Source: Chitinophaga filiformis (lineage in GTDB: Bacteria > Bacteroidota > Bacteroidia > Chitinophagales > Chitinophagaceae). Taken from it: a stretch of DNA of 64,000 nt. The notes beneath the pieces were generated by a model. The model did no database searches. It was not told where the DNA came from and saw only the letters and a list, made by a program, of their open reading frames with translations. The stretch's first letter is position 1. The number at the start of each line of letters is the position of its first letter. The translations under genes were made by a program, and so were the position numbers. Of the stretch, positions 16,355 to 25,200 are shown one piece after another. Where the stretch lies: NCBI RefSeq assembly GCF_021646545.1, contig NZ_JAKIRP010000013.1:1-64000 (forward strand), read 5' to 3'.

Positions 16355-17104
16355 ATGAGAATTGCACTGTTTAGTGATATTCACGCTAATCTACCGGCTT
16401 TGAACGCCTTTTTCGAGAGTGTGGATAAAAGACAACCGGATGTCATCTATTGCCTGGGAGACCTGGTTGGATACAATGTCTGGCCCAACGAAGTGATAAC
16501 AGCTATTCGCGATCGCAATATTGCGACTATTGCAGGCAATCATGATCTGAAGATCAGGAAATCGTACCTGGAAGAAGGGAAAACCGTTCAGGACCTGGGT
16601 AAGGACTATGCCTACGAGATAATCAGCGACGAAGGCAAGGTGTATTTGAAAAACTTACCAGCCCACATACGTCTGGAGTTTCAATTGAACAATGAGAAGC
16701 TGGTATTACTCATGGTGCATGGCAGTCCCAAAAGTGTGAATGAATACCTGTTGCAGGAGATGGAGGAAGCAGCTATTGCCGCGCAGTTGAACGATGCCGG
16801 TGCTGATATTCTCTGTTTTGGGCATAGTCATAAACCCTACCACCGTATTGTGCCGGTATCAGGAGAAGCTGTTACACGATACAAACACGCCGTTAATATC
16901 GGTTCTGTAGGAAAGCCAAAAGACGGAGATCCACGCGGATGTTATGTTTTACTACATATCAATGAAAATACCAGCGTGCTTGATCCTGAGTCCGTCGGGG
17001 TTGAATTTATCCGCTTTGACTATGATATTGAAAGAGCTGCACGGGCTGTTATTGACAGCCCATTGCCAGATGAGTTTGCGGAAAAACTGAGAACAGCGCA
17101 ATAA
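16355..17104 (+). CDS. Calcineurin-like metallophosphoesterase 2 of the arsenic island (canonical GNHD)
   Basis: A 249-residue tandem paralogue of the preceding gene; the two align without gaps through residue 64 and share long blocks such as YCLGDLVGYN and WPNEVI. All metal motifs are canonical: DIHAN (8-12), GDLVGY, GNHD (61-64), MVHGSP, CFGHSHKPY. The cysteine insert of the first copy is missing. It is followed immediately by a strong terminator and so closes the arsR transcript. Substrate unknown; membership in the arsenic unit is the main hint. Confidence 0.88.
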   Translation: MRIALFSDIHANLPALNAFFESVDKRQPDVIYCLGDLVGYNVWPNEVITAIRDRNIATIAGNHDLKIRKSYLEEGKTVQDLGKDYAYEIISDEGKVYLKNLPAHIRLEFQLNNEKLVLLMVHGSPKSVNEYLLQEMEEAAIAAQLNDAGADILCFGHSHKPYHRIVPVSGEAVTRYKHAVNIGSVGKPKDGDPRGCYVLLHINENTSVLDPESVGVEFIRFDYDIERAARAVIDSPLPDEFAEKLRTAQ

Positions 17105-17114
17105 AATCAATATA

Positions 17115-17140
17115 AGCCGGAGAAATCCGGCTTTTTATTT
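17115..17140 (+). terminator. Rho-independent terminator closing the arsR transcript
   Basis: AGCCGGA, loop GAAA, TCCGGCT, then TTTTATTT. Perfect 7-bp stem with a stable tetraloop, 11 bp after the last phosphoesterase stop. Confidence 0.88.
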
Positions 17141-17160
17141 CAGGTTAGGCCTCCTGCTTT

Positions 17161-17196
17161 TTTGGGTAATTAGCGCTATCATTGTAATATCGCGAT
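17161..17196 (+). promoter_or_regulatory. Duplicated arsR-type promoter and operator before the arsN-like gene
   Basis: TTTG (17161-17164), 20 bp, TAATATCG (17185-17192), with ATTGTAATATCGCGAT (17181-17196) over it. The segment aligns base for base with the arsR promoter (shared GGTAATTA, then CTATCAT, GTAATAT and GCGATA), differing at a handful of positions. It gives the arsN-arsO pair an ArsR-controlled start downstream of the terminator. Confidence 0.68.
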
Positions 17197-17280
17197 ACAG
17201 CAACAGATAAAAAGATCTTTCATAAACAGTCTATGCAAAAAAAACAAGGCCGTCATTTGCTGCGAGCCTGACTGTTGTTC
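17197..17280 (+). pseudogene. Remnant of a second arsR copy
   Basis: After the duplicated promoter the sequence still resembles the start of arsR: CAGATAAAAAGATCTTTCAT then AAACAG compares with CAGTAAAACAGACCTTTTCAC then AAAACAG. One frame reads TATDKKIFHKQS, like the arsR start (GASKTDLFTKQQ). It lacks an ATG and soon loses similarity. A different frame reads CCEPDCCSKQALR directly into the ATG of the next gene, reminiscent of the thiol tails of arsenic proteins. Probably the debris of a deletion that fused a duplicated arsR promoter to the arsN-like gene. Confidence 0.4.
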
Positions 17281-17296
17281 AAAACAAGCATTACGT

Positions 17297-17785
17297 ATGC
17301 AGATCATTTCCATGCAACCTGCGCACTGGGAGCAGGTAAAAACTATCTATGAAAGCGGCATTGCAACCGGTAATGCTACATTCCAGACAAGTGCTCCTTC
17401 CTGGGAGGAATGGGATAAGGCACATACACAAACCTGCCGGCTGGTAGCTATTGAAAATGATACAGTGCAGGGATGGGCTGCCCTCACTCCTGTATCCGGC
17501 CGTTGTGTGTACGCCGGTGTGGCTGAGGTCAGCGTATATATCGGAGAATCTGCAAGAGGGAAAGGGATCGGCAATAAATTAATGCAGACGCTGATCACTG
17601 AAAGCGAAGGTCATGGATTCTGGACATTACAGGCAGGTATTTTCCCTGAGAATACCGCGAGTATCAGGCTACATGAACAAAACGGGTTCAGGCAGGTAGG
17701 TTACCGGGAAAAGATAGGTCAAATGAATGGCATATGGAGAAATACTGTGCTGATGGAAAGAAGAAGTAAAATCATTGGTGTTTGA
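17297..17785 (+). CDS. arsN: ArsN1-like GNAT N-acetyltransferase (phosphinothricin/arsinothricin type)
   Basis: A 162-residue GNAT protein. The acetyl-CoA loop is SARGKGIGNKLM (about 94-105); the N-terminal SGIATGNATFQTSAPSWEEW and the C-terminal IFPENTASIRLHEQNGFR-type segment are typical of the phosphinothricin acetyltransferase group, which includes ArsN1, the enzyme that acetylates the antibiotic arsinothricin. Position in an arsenic island and the ArsR-type box in front support ArsN1 over a general amino-acid acetyltransferase. It lies 27 bp before the arsO-like gene. A relative at 45956 shares the fold but not the arsenic context. Cytosolic. Family sure, arsenic substrate inferred. Confidence 0.8.
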   Translation: MQIISMQPAHWEQVKTIYESGIATGNATFQTSAPSWEEWDKAHTQTCRLVAIENDTVQGWAALTPVSGRCVYAGVAEVSVYIGESARGKGIGNKLMQTLITESEGHGFWTLQAGIFPENTASIRLHEQNGFRQVGYREKIGQMNGIWRNTVLMERRSKIIGV

Positions 17786-17812
17786 TCTAATCAACGGATA
17801 AGAATTTGCGTT

Positions 17813-18874
17813 ATGAGTCAGGAGAACGTATATGATGTCATTGTTGTCGGAGGCGGTCAGAGTGCGCTGGCAGCAGCCTACTATTTAAAAAGGACAGGCC
17901 TTCGCTATGTCTTGCTTGACAAGGAAGATGAAGCGGGAGGATCATGGCAGCATACATGGGATTCTCTCACGCTTTTTTCTCCTGCGCAATGGAGCTCATT
18001 GCCCGGCGTTATTATGACGGGAGGAAGCGACAAATATCCTACAAGAAACGAGACGCTTCAATACCTGCGCGATTATGAGAACAGGTATCAGTTTCCGGTG
18101 GTACGGCCGGTTGAGGTATTGGAAGTGACAAAAGAGAATGAGCTGTTCATATTAGCGACCAACCGCGGAACGTATATTTCAAAAGCTGTTATAAGTGCGA
18201 CCGGCAGCTACTCCCACCCTATTATTCCTGAGATTCCAAACGAGTCTCTTTTTAAGGGGACGGTTATACATTCTGCCCACTACCGCGATCCGGCAGCATT
18301 TGCCGGCAAACGGGTCGTAGTAGCCGGTGAAGGCAATTCCGGCGCGCAGATACTGGCGGAGGTATCCAAAGTGGCAGATGTATTGTGGACAACGAGAAAT
18401 ACCCCTTCTTTCCTACCTGAACATGTAGATGGACGCTATCTTTTTGATGCGGCGACCGCATTGTATAAAGCCCGGCAGGAAGGGAGAAACTATCAGCCGC
18501 CCTCTCTTGGTCATATTGTACAGGTGCCGCTTGTTCGCGAGGCAATTGCAAGGGATATATATCATGCTTTACCCTCTTTTGATTATTTTTATGAGAACGG
18601 TATTGGCTGGCATGAGGGCCGGCAGGAACAGGTAGATGCTGTTATCTTCTGTACAGGATTTCTTCCTGCGTTACAACATCTGGCATCACTAGGCATCTTC
18701 CAGCCAGATGGAAAAGTTCCCACACATGAAACGAAAGCTACGAATATAACAGGACTCTGGCTGGTGGGATATGGCTCCTGGACAGGGTTCGCCTCTGCTA
18801 CACTGATCGGTGTCGGACGTACGGCTAAAAGAACGGCAGATGAAGTGGCGCTGTTTTTAAAGGGCGTCAGGTAA
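17813..18874 (+). CDS. arsO: ArsO-like flavin-dependent monooxygenase
   Basis: A 353-residue two-dinucleotide-fold flavoprotein. The FAD loop is VIVVGGGQSALAAAYYL near residue 10, followed by GGSWQHTWDSLTLFSP; the NAD(P)H loop is VVVAGEGNSGAQ near 165. Length and sequence fit the ArsO group found in ars operons, relatives of bacterial YUC/FMO-type monooxygenases. The reaction of ArsO is not established; oxidation of an organic arsenical or of a thiol compound has been suggested. It closes the second arsenic transcript after arsN. No membrane segment. I am sure of the flavoprotein family and fairly sure of the ArsO label. Confidence 0.83.
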   Translation: MSQENVYDVIVVGGGQSALAAAYYLKRTGLRYVLLDKEDEAGGSWQHTWDSLTLFSPAQWSSLPGVIMTGGSDKYPTRNETLQYLRDYENRYQFPVVRPVEVLEVTKENELFILATNRGTYISKAVISATGSYSHPIIPEIPNESLFKGTVIHSAHYRDPAAFAGKRVVVAGEGNSGAQILAEVSKVADVLWTTRNTPSFLPEHVDGRYLFDAATALYKARQEGRNYQPPSLGHIVQVPLVREAIARDIYHALPSFDYFYENGIGWHEGRQEQVDAVIFCTGFLPALQHLASLGIFQPDGKVPTHETKATNITGLWLVGYGSWTGFASATLIGVGRTAKRTADEVALFLKGVR

Positions 18875-18959
18875 ATTTCCAGAACTTTATAGCAAACGAA
18901 ATTGAACTTTTTAACAAACCTTCGCCGACAGTCAGGCCGTAATTTTAAGTAAGGATAAT

Positions 18960-18978
18960 ACTAAATAATCTAGTTTTG
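18960..18978 (+). promoter_or_regulatory. 15-bp ACTA...TAGT box overlapping a TAGTTTTG promoter element
   Basis: ACTAAATAATCTAGT (18960-18974) runs into TAGTTTTG (18971-18978), a perfect -7 box. The AraC gene starts 43 bp further on. The same 15-bp layout occurs twice at the imuA promoter. Confidence 0.5.
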
Positions 18979-19021
18979 TTATACCTGGCTGCCTCATGGC
19001 TGTCCGGTTATTTTATTCAGG

Positions 19022-19834
19022 ATGCATATGAGCGAGCAAACACCATTAAAACAAATCACTTATTCCTGTTATTACAACCAGACGAGGGAAGGTGAACATT
19101 TTGTACCCGAACATGTGTTCAGTTACCAGATATCTGGTACACTCATGATGTCCGATGGGGAAAAACAGTATACTTTTCACGAAGCGTGTTTCAGGTTAAG
19201 CAGAAGAAACAGCCTGATAAAATTCACCAAACAGCCGCCACCAAATGGCCAATATAAAAACATCTCTGTTTTCCTTGACCAGCAAACGCTCAGGAATTTT
19301 GCTGCAGAGTATGGGTATACTGCGGCGCAACATGTACAAACAGCACCGGTGATATTGCTGCACTCCCATCCTCTTCTTAAGAGTTATATCGACTCTTTAC
19401 AACCTTACGAGGCACTGATGCATGGTAACAATGAGATACTGTTGTCGCTAAAGATTAAAGAAGCGATTGCCGTGCTGTTGCAAACCAATCCGTCGTTAAA
19501 AGACATACTCTTTGATCTGACAGAACCCGGGAAGATTGACCTGGAAGGGTTTATGAACAAGAATTTCCATTTTAATGTGTCGCTGGACAGATTTGCTTAT
19601 TTAACGGGGAGAAGTCTTTCTACCTTTAAGCGCGACTTTGAAAAAACGTTCAATGAAAGCCCGGGCAAATGGTTACAGCACAAGCGATTACAGGAAGCGT
19701 ATTACCGGATCAAAGAAAAAGGCGCGGCCCCTTCGGATGTGTATATTGATGTAGGTTTTGAAGATCTCTCCCACTTCTCCTTTGCGTTCAAGAAAATGTA
19801 TGGAATGGCACCCAGTAAGATCGGACATTCATAA
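19022..19834 (+). CDS. AraC-family transcriptional regulator
   Basis: A 270-residue regulator with a divergent N-terminal sensing domain (about 1-165) and a C-terminal pair of AraC helix-turn-helix motifs (about 175-270: SLDRFAYLTGRSLSTFKRDF and SDVYIDVGFEDLSHFSFAFKK). A second ATG two codons in (MSEQTPLKQ) is an equally good start. It lies between the arsenic island and the mutasome genes, in the same direction as both, with its own promoter. Ligand unknown. Since its promoter carries a box like those at imuA, it may belong to the DNA-damage response and not to arsenic resistance. Confidence 0.88.
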   Translation: MHMSEQTPLKQITYSCYYNQTREGEHFVPEHVFSYQISGTLMMSDGEKQYTFHEACFRLSRRNSLIKFTKQPPPNGQYKNISVFLDQQTLRNFAAEYGYTAAQHVQTAPVILLHSHPLLKSYIDSLQPYEALMHGNNEILLSLKIKEAIAVLLQTNPSLKDILFDLTEPGKIDLEGFMNKNFHFNVSLDRFAYLTGRSLSTFKRDFEKTFNESPGKWLQHKRLQEAYYRIKEKGAAPSDVYIDVGFEDLSHFSFAFKKMYGMAPSKIGHS

Positions 19835-19927
19835 CAGATCTACCTGCCAGCAACAATACCTAATTGCCTGATAATCTTTCGATAAGCATCTGACCTGCTA
19901 AACGTGTAAAAAACACTCTTTTACAAT

Positions 19928-19963
19928 ACTAATTTTATTAGTAGTTTTGCTAAATAAATTAGT
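19928..19963 (+). promoter_or_regulatory. imuA promoter flanked by two 15-bp palindromes, candidate SOS operators
   Basis: ACTAATTTTATTAGT (19928-19942, perfect 6-bp arms) and GCTAAATAAATTAGT (19949-19963) lie on each side of TAGTTTTG (19942-19949), a perfect -7 box, with centres 21 bp apart (two helical turns). imuA starts at 19990. LexA normally controls imuA-imuB-dnaE2, so this is the natural candidate binding site. No LexA gene is in the window. Confidence 0.6.
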
Positions 19964-19989
19964 TATCCGAATTCAATCAGCAGTCAGGT

Positions 19990-20727
19990 ATGCCAGGAGT
20001 AAAAGCAGATATTATTTCACAATTGCAGAAGGATATCCTTCAGATGCAAGGGTTCAGATCGAAGCTGACTGATACTGTACCTGATATAGACCTGGGCCCC
20101 GTCAACACTGCTTTCCCGAATGGTATTTTCCCTACAGGGGCTGTACATGAATTTCTCTGTGCTGCAAAAGAGCATGCAGCTGCAACAACTGGTTTTGTAA
20201 GCGCCCTTGCCGGCAATCTGATGCGACGTGGAGGCGCCTGTATCTGGATAAGCGTGGCCAGGACACTCTTCCCTCCTTCCCTGCAAACTTTTGGCATAGC
20301 GCCGGACAGGGTTATTTTCATCGACGTACAACGAATAAAAGATGCGCTCTGGACATTGGAGGAAGCGCTTAAATGTGAGGGCATTGCGGCAGTGATCGCT
20401 GAAGTGCCGGAGATCAGCTTTACGCAGTCCCGCCGGCTGCAGCTGGTAGTGGAACAAAGTAAGGTGACGGGCTTTATTCTCCGTACCTCTTCCAGAAGTG
20501 CCAATACAACAGCATGTGTGACCCGGTGGAAGATCACACCTTTGTCCAGCGAGCTGGAAGATGGTATACCGGGCGTTGGTTTCCCACGTTGGAATGTAGA
20601 CCTGCTGAAGGTACGGAATGGGCGACCCGGTACCTGGAAGATGGAATGGGCAGAAGGGAAATGTGTGGTTATTTCAGGTGATGCTGCTACGGCTATTATA
20701 CCGGAGCGGCAATTAAAGGTGGGGTGA
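19990..20727 (+). CDS. imuA: ImuA, RecA-like accessory protein of the DnaE2 mutasome
   Basis: A 245-residue RecA-fold protein. The opening (ADIISQLQKDILQMQGF) and FPNGIFPTGAVHEFLCA are typical of ImuA; the P-loop position (CAAKEHAAATTGF) lacks a proper GxxxxGKT, as is usual for this family in Bacteroidota. It is needed with ImuB to bring the error-prone polymerase DnaE2 to damaged DNA. The stop at 20727 and the imuB start at 20729 are one base apart, and dnaE2 follows, so the three genes form one cassette. DNA-damage induction is expected from the family and from the palindromes upstream. Confidence 0.9.
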   Translation: MPGVKADIISQLQKDILQMQGFRSKLTDTVPDIDLGPVNTAFPNGIFPTGAVHEFLCAAKEHAAATTGFVSALAGNLMRRGGACIWISVARTLFPPSLQTFGIAPDRVIFIDVQRIKDALWTLEEALKCEGIAAVIAEVPEISFTQSRRLQLVVEQSKVTGFILRTSSRSANTTACVTRWKITPLSSELEDGIPGVGFPRWNVDLLKVRNGRPGTWKMEWAEGKCVVISGDAATAIIPERQLKVG

Positions 20728-20728
20728 T

Positions 20729-22228
20729 ATGTCCAGGCGTTTTATGTCGATATGGTTCCGTCATTTGCTGACTGACTGGTATGTACGCCGGCAACCGGGG
20801 CTGCTGAACACTCCTTTTGTGCTGGCTGCTCCTGTTCATAACAGGATGGTGATCTCTTCAGCCAGTCCGGCGGCAGAAGCGCAAGGTATTCGCCCGGGCA
20901 TGCCGCTGGCAGATGCCAAAGCAGTTGTTTCTTCCCTGCAGGCATTTGATGATGAACCCGAGCGGCCGGCACAGTTGCTGAAGGCATTGGGAGAATGGTG
21001 CATCCGTTATACACCTGTTGTAGGCGTACATCTGCCGGATGGCCTGCTGTTGGATGTAAGCGGCTGTACACATCTCTGGGGAGGAGAACGGAACTATCTG
21101 AAGGAGATCATTACAAAACTCCGCGCCATCGGTTATGATGTACGTGGTGCGATGGCAGATACCATTGGAACTGCCTGGGCTATTTCCCGTTACGGAAAAA
21201 TAACGCCCATTATTGACAAGGGCGGACAGCGCGATGCGCTTATGGCCTTACCTCCTGCCGCTTTACGCCTGGAAGAAGAGACACTTGCCCGTTTGCAGAA
21301 GCTGGGATTACACCAGATCGATAGTTTTATGAATATGCCAGCGTCTGTGCTACGCAGACGATTCGGGTCGCAATTGTTAATTCGGCTTGGCCAGGCGTTG
21401 GGATATGAAGTAGAAGCGATTGAACCGCTTAATCCGCTACCACCCTATGAAGAACGCCTTCCCTGTCTTGAACCGATCCGTACAGCTCCCGGCATTGAGA
21501 TAGCGATAAAAGTATTACTGGAACAGCTTTGTCTGCGCCTGCAGAAAGAAGGGAAAGGGCTGCGCACTGCCATTCTCAAGGGGTATCGTGTAGATAACAG
21601 GATCGTGCAGGCAGAGATAGGGACCAGTCATGCTTCACATCATCCGCAGCATCTTTTCAGGTTATTTGAACTGAAGATACCCACTATAGAACCTGCATTG
21701 GGGATTGAACTATTCACGCTGGAAGCGTTAAAGGTTGAAGAGGTATCGCCCTTACAGGAAGCGTTATGGATAGGCAATCCGGGCTTAAAAGCACCTGCGG
21801 TGGCAGAACTGCTGGACCGGCTGGCGGGAAAGATCGGGGAAGACTGCATCCGCCGTTATCTGCCTGCAGAGCATTACTGGCCAGAACGGTCGTTCAAAGT
21901 GGCTGCCTCTCTTGATGAAAAGCCGGCTATTGCCTGGCGGACAGATAAACCCAGGCCGGTGCAGTTGTTGTCAAAACCCGAGCCTATTGAAGTAACGGCG
22001 CCGATACCGGATTATCCGCCTATGTTATTCCGCTACAAAGGGAAACTGCATGAGATCAGGAAAGCAGACGGGCCGGAGCGGATAGAACGTGAATGGTGGC
22101 TGGATGGTGGGGAACACCGGGACTATTATAATGTGGAAGATGCAGATGGACAGCGATACTGGTTGTTCAGATCAGGGCATTATTCCGGGAATCAGTCCCA
22201 ATGGTTTATTCATGGCTTTTTTGCGTAG
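20729..22228 (+). CDS. imuB: ImuB, non-catalytic Y-family polymerase homologue
   Basis: A 499-residue Y-family protein. Where active members have the metal-binding aspartates near the N-terminus, this has SIWFRHLLTDWY, and the later acidic motif is replaced by LLLDVSGCTHLWGG, so the polymerase centre is lost, as known for ImuB. The little-finger region and a long C-terminal tail (about 380-499) would contact the sliding clamp, ImuA and DnaE2. It sits between imuA (1 bp gap) and dnaE2 (16 bp gap). Role: adaptor in translesion synthesis. Confidence 0.92.
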   Translation: MSRRFMSIWFRHLLTDWYVRRQPGLLNTPFVLAAPVHNRMVISSASPAAEAQGIRPGMPLADAKAVVSSLQAFDDEPERPAQLLKALGEWCIRYTPVVGVHLPDGLLLDVSGCTHLWGGERNYLKEIITKLRAIGYDVRGAMADTIGTAWAISRYGKITPIIDKGGQRDALMALPPAALRLEEETLARLQKLGLHQIDSFMNMPASVLRRRFGSQLLIRLGQALGYEVEAIEPLNPLPPYEERLPCLEPIRTAPGIEIAIKVLLEQLCLRLQKEGKGLRTAILKGYRVDNRIVQAEIGTSHASHHPQHLFRLFELKIPTIEPALGIELFTLEALKVEEVSPLQEALWIGNPGLKAPAVAELLDRLAGKIGEDCIRRYLPAEHYWPERSFKVAASLDEKPAIAWRTDKPRPVQLLSKPEPIEVTAPIPDYPPMLFRYKGKLHEIRKADGPERIEREWWLDGGEHRDYYNVEDADGQRYWLFRSGHYSGNQSQWFIHGFFA

Positions 22229-22244
22229 TTAAAAGTGATGTTGT

Positions 22245-25200
22245 ATGAATTACATTGATCTGCAGGTAACAAGTAATTTCAGCTTCCTACGGGGCGCTTC
22301 TCATCCGGAGGAGCTGGTGGAGCAGGCAGCAACCTATGGATATAAGGAGATCGCTATTACTGACCGGAATACCCTGGCAGGCATCGTGCGGGCGCATGTT
22401 GCCGCCAAAAAGAAAGATATGCGTATTATTGTCGGCTGCAGGCTTGACCTTATGGATGGCCCCAGCCTGCTGGCCTATCCGACTGATAAAGCAGCCTACA
22501 GCCGCCTTTGCAGACTGTTGACAAAAGGGAACCTGCGCGCAGAAAAAGGGGATTGTCATCTGTACAAGAAAGACGTGTATGAGCATGCAGAGGGGATGAA
22601 ATTCATTGCTGTTCCACCCGATCAGCTGACAACCTCTTTTGATTTTGAGGCGACTTTCAAAGAGGCATTGAAAGAATATGGCAAACATTTAGGATCGCAG
22701 CTGTATCTGGCGGCGACACGTTCTTATCTTGGCGATGATCAGAAAAGAATATATCAGCTTTCACAGCTAGCTTCCAGGTTGCACATTCCACTGATAGCTA
22801 CCAATGATATACATTATCATTCTCCCGAGCGGCGGCAGCTCCAGGATATATTAACCTGTACACGTGAGAAATGCACTATTTACAATGCAGGATTCCGGCT
22901 GCATCAGAATGCAGAGAGATACCTGAAACCTATTCCTGAAATGCACCGACTGTTCCGACAGTATCCTGATGCTATAAAACGCACACAGGAAATAGCCCAG
23001 GCTTGCCAGTTTTCGTTGGACAGTTTAAAATATGTTTATCCGCAGGAGCTTACTTCTGAAGGACGCACGCCACAGGAAGAACTGACACATCTTGCCTGGC
23101 AGGGCGCCAGGGAGCGATATGGAGAAGAGATCCCTGAAAAGATCTCCGCTAACATTCGCCATGAACTGTCGTTTATTGAAGAGATGAATTATGCTTCTTA
23201 TTTCCTGACAGTGCATGATATTGTGCGTTTTGCCAGAAAGCAGGAAATTCTTTGCCAGGGACGTGGTTCTGCAGCTAATTCCACTGTTTGTTATTGTCTT
23301 GGTATCACGTCTGTAGATCCGACACAGATAGAGCTGTTGTTTGAACGGTTTATATCTTCCGCACGTAATGAACCACCTGATATTGATGTTGACTTTGAGC
23401 ATGAACGCAGGGAGGAAGTTATGCAATACATCTATAAGAAGTATGGCCGGGACCGTGCTGCTATTGTCGCTACCGTCACGCAACAGCATTACAAAGGAGC
23501 GGTGAGGGACGTAGGAAAAGCGATGGGATTATCCGTAGATACTGTCAACCGCCTATCATCCTCTATCTGGCATCATATGGATGAAGAGTTTAGTGAACAA
23601 CGTGTAGCACAAACGGGATTAGATACGAATGATCCTCATCTGAAGAAAGTAATGGAACTGACAGAACAGATGGTAGGTTTTCCGCGTCAGCTTGGACAGC
23701 ATACCGGAGGTTTTGTGATTACGCAGGATAAACTTTCTGATCTGTGTCCTATTCTGAATGCGCGAATGGAGGACAGGACCTGTATTGAGTGGAATAAGGA
23801 CGATATCGATGCGCTGGGTTTTCTGAAGATAGATGTACTTGCACTGGGTATGCTAACCTGTATCAGGAAGGCGTTTGATCTTGCGAAAGCACATCATAAT
23901 AAGGATTTTACATTGGCTAATATTCCAGCAGAGAGAAAGGAAGTATATGAGATGATCAGCCGTGCGGATACTATTGGTGTATTCCAGATCGAAAGCCGTG
24001 CGCAGCAATCAATGTTACCACGTTTGAGACCTGAAAAATTCTATGATCTTGTCATTGAGGTAGCCATAGTCCGTCCCGGACCTATACAAGGAGACATGGT
24101 GCATCCTTACCTGCGCAGGCGTAATAAGGAGGAAGACCCGGATTATCCCTCAGAAGAATTAGAAGGCATCCTCAGTAGAACATTGGGTGTGCCGCTCTTC
24201 CAGGAACAGGCGATGCAGATCGCTATGGTAGCGGCAGATTTTACGGCGGCAGAAGCGGATGAATTACGTCGTAGTATGGCAACATTCAAGGCAAAGGGGA
24301 TTGTTGCCAAATTCGAAAAGAAGCTGATCGAGGGCATGAAGAAAAAGGGGTATGACGAAACATTTGCGCGCCGTATTTTCAAACAGCTGGAGGGGTTTGG
24401 TAGTTATGGATTTCCGGAAAGTCATGCCGCCAGTTTTGCGCTACTGGTATATGTTTCTTCTTATCTCAAATGTTTTCATCCTGATGTATTTGCCTGTGCT
24501 TTGCTGAATAGCATGCCGATGGGATTTTATCAGCCTGCACAGATCGTGATAGACGCCCGCAAACATGATGTGATAGTCAGGCAGGTGGATGTCAATTACT
24601 CTAACTGGGATAATACCTTAGAGGAAAAGATAAATGATAAATATTGCGCCTTACGGCTGGGATTCCGGCAGATAAGAAGTATACAGCAGGATGAGATCGA
24701 AGTGCTTGTATCTGCCAGGAAAACGGCCTATACGAGTGTATTATCTATCCGGGAGGCAGGCGTATCGCAGGCTACCCTTGAAAAACTGGCAGATGCCGAT
24801 GCTTTCCGATCATTAGGATTAGACCGGCGGCAGGCATTATGGGAAATATCGGCCCTTGGCGACCGTCCTATCGGGATGTTTAGCGGCGGACAATCGGAAA
24901 GCGCTATTGAAAAGCCGGTAGCTCTTCCTAAGATGACAGATGCAGAGCATGTAGTACATGATTACAGTGCGCTTTCCTTATCCTTAAAGGCGCATCCTGT
25001 GAGTTTTATCAGGGAGAAACTCAGTATGCTGCATATCCGGTCTATCCATGAACTGGAGCGTATGAGTGACGGTATGCCGGTGATGGTAGCAGGGCTTATT
25101 CTGGTGCGGCAACGGCCGGGAACTGCCAGCGGGATCTGTTTTATTACCATTGAGGATGAAACAGGACATGCTAATCTGGTTGTGTTTCAGAAGCTGTACC

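Noticed and set aside
20729..22228. ImuB as an active translesion polymerase
   Set aside because: The metal-binding aspartates of Y-family polymerases are missing at the expected places, as usual for ImuB.
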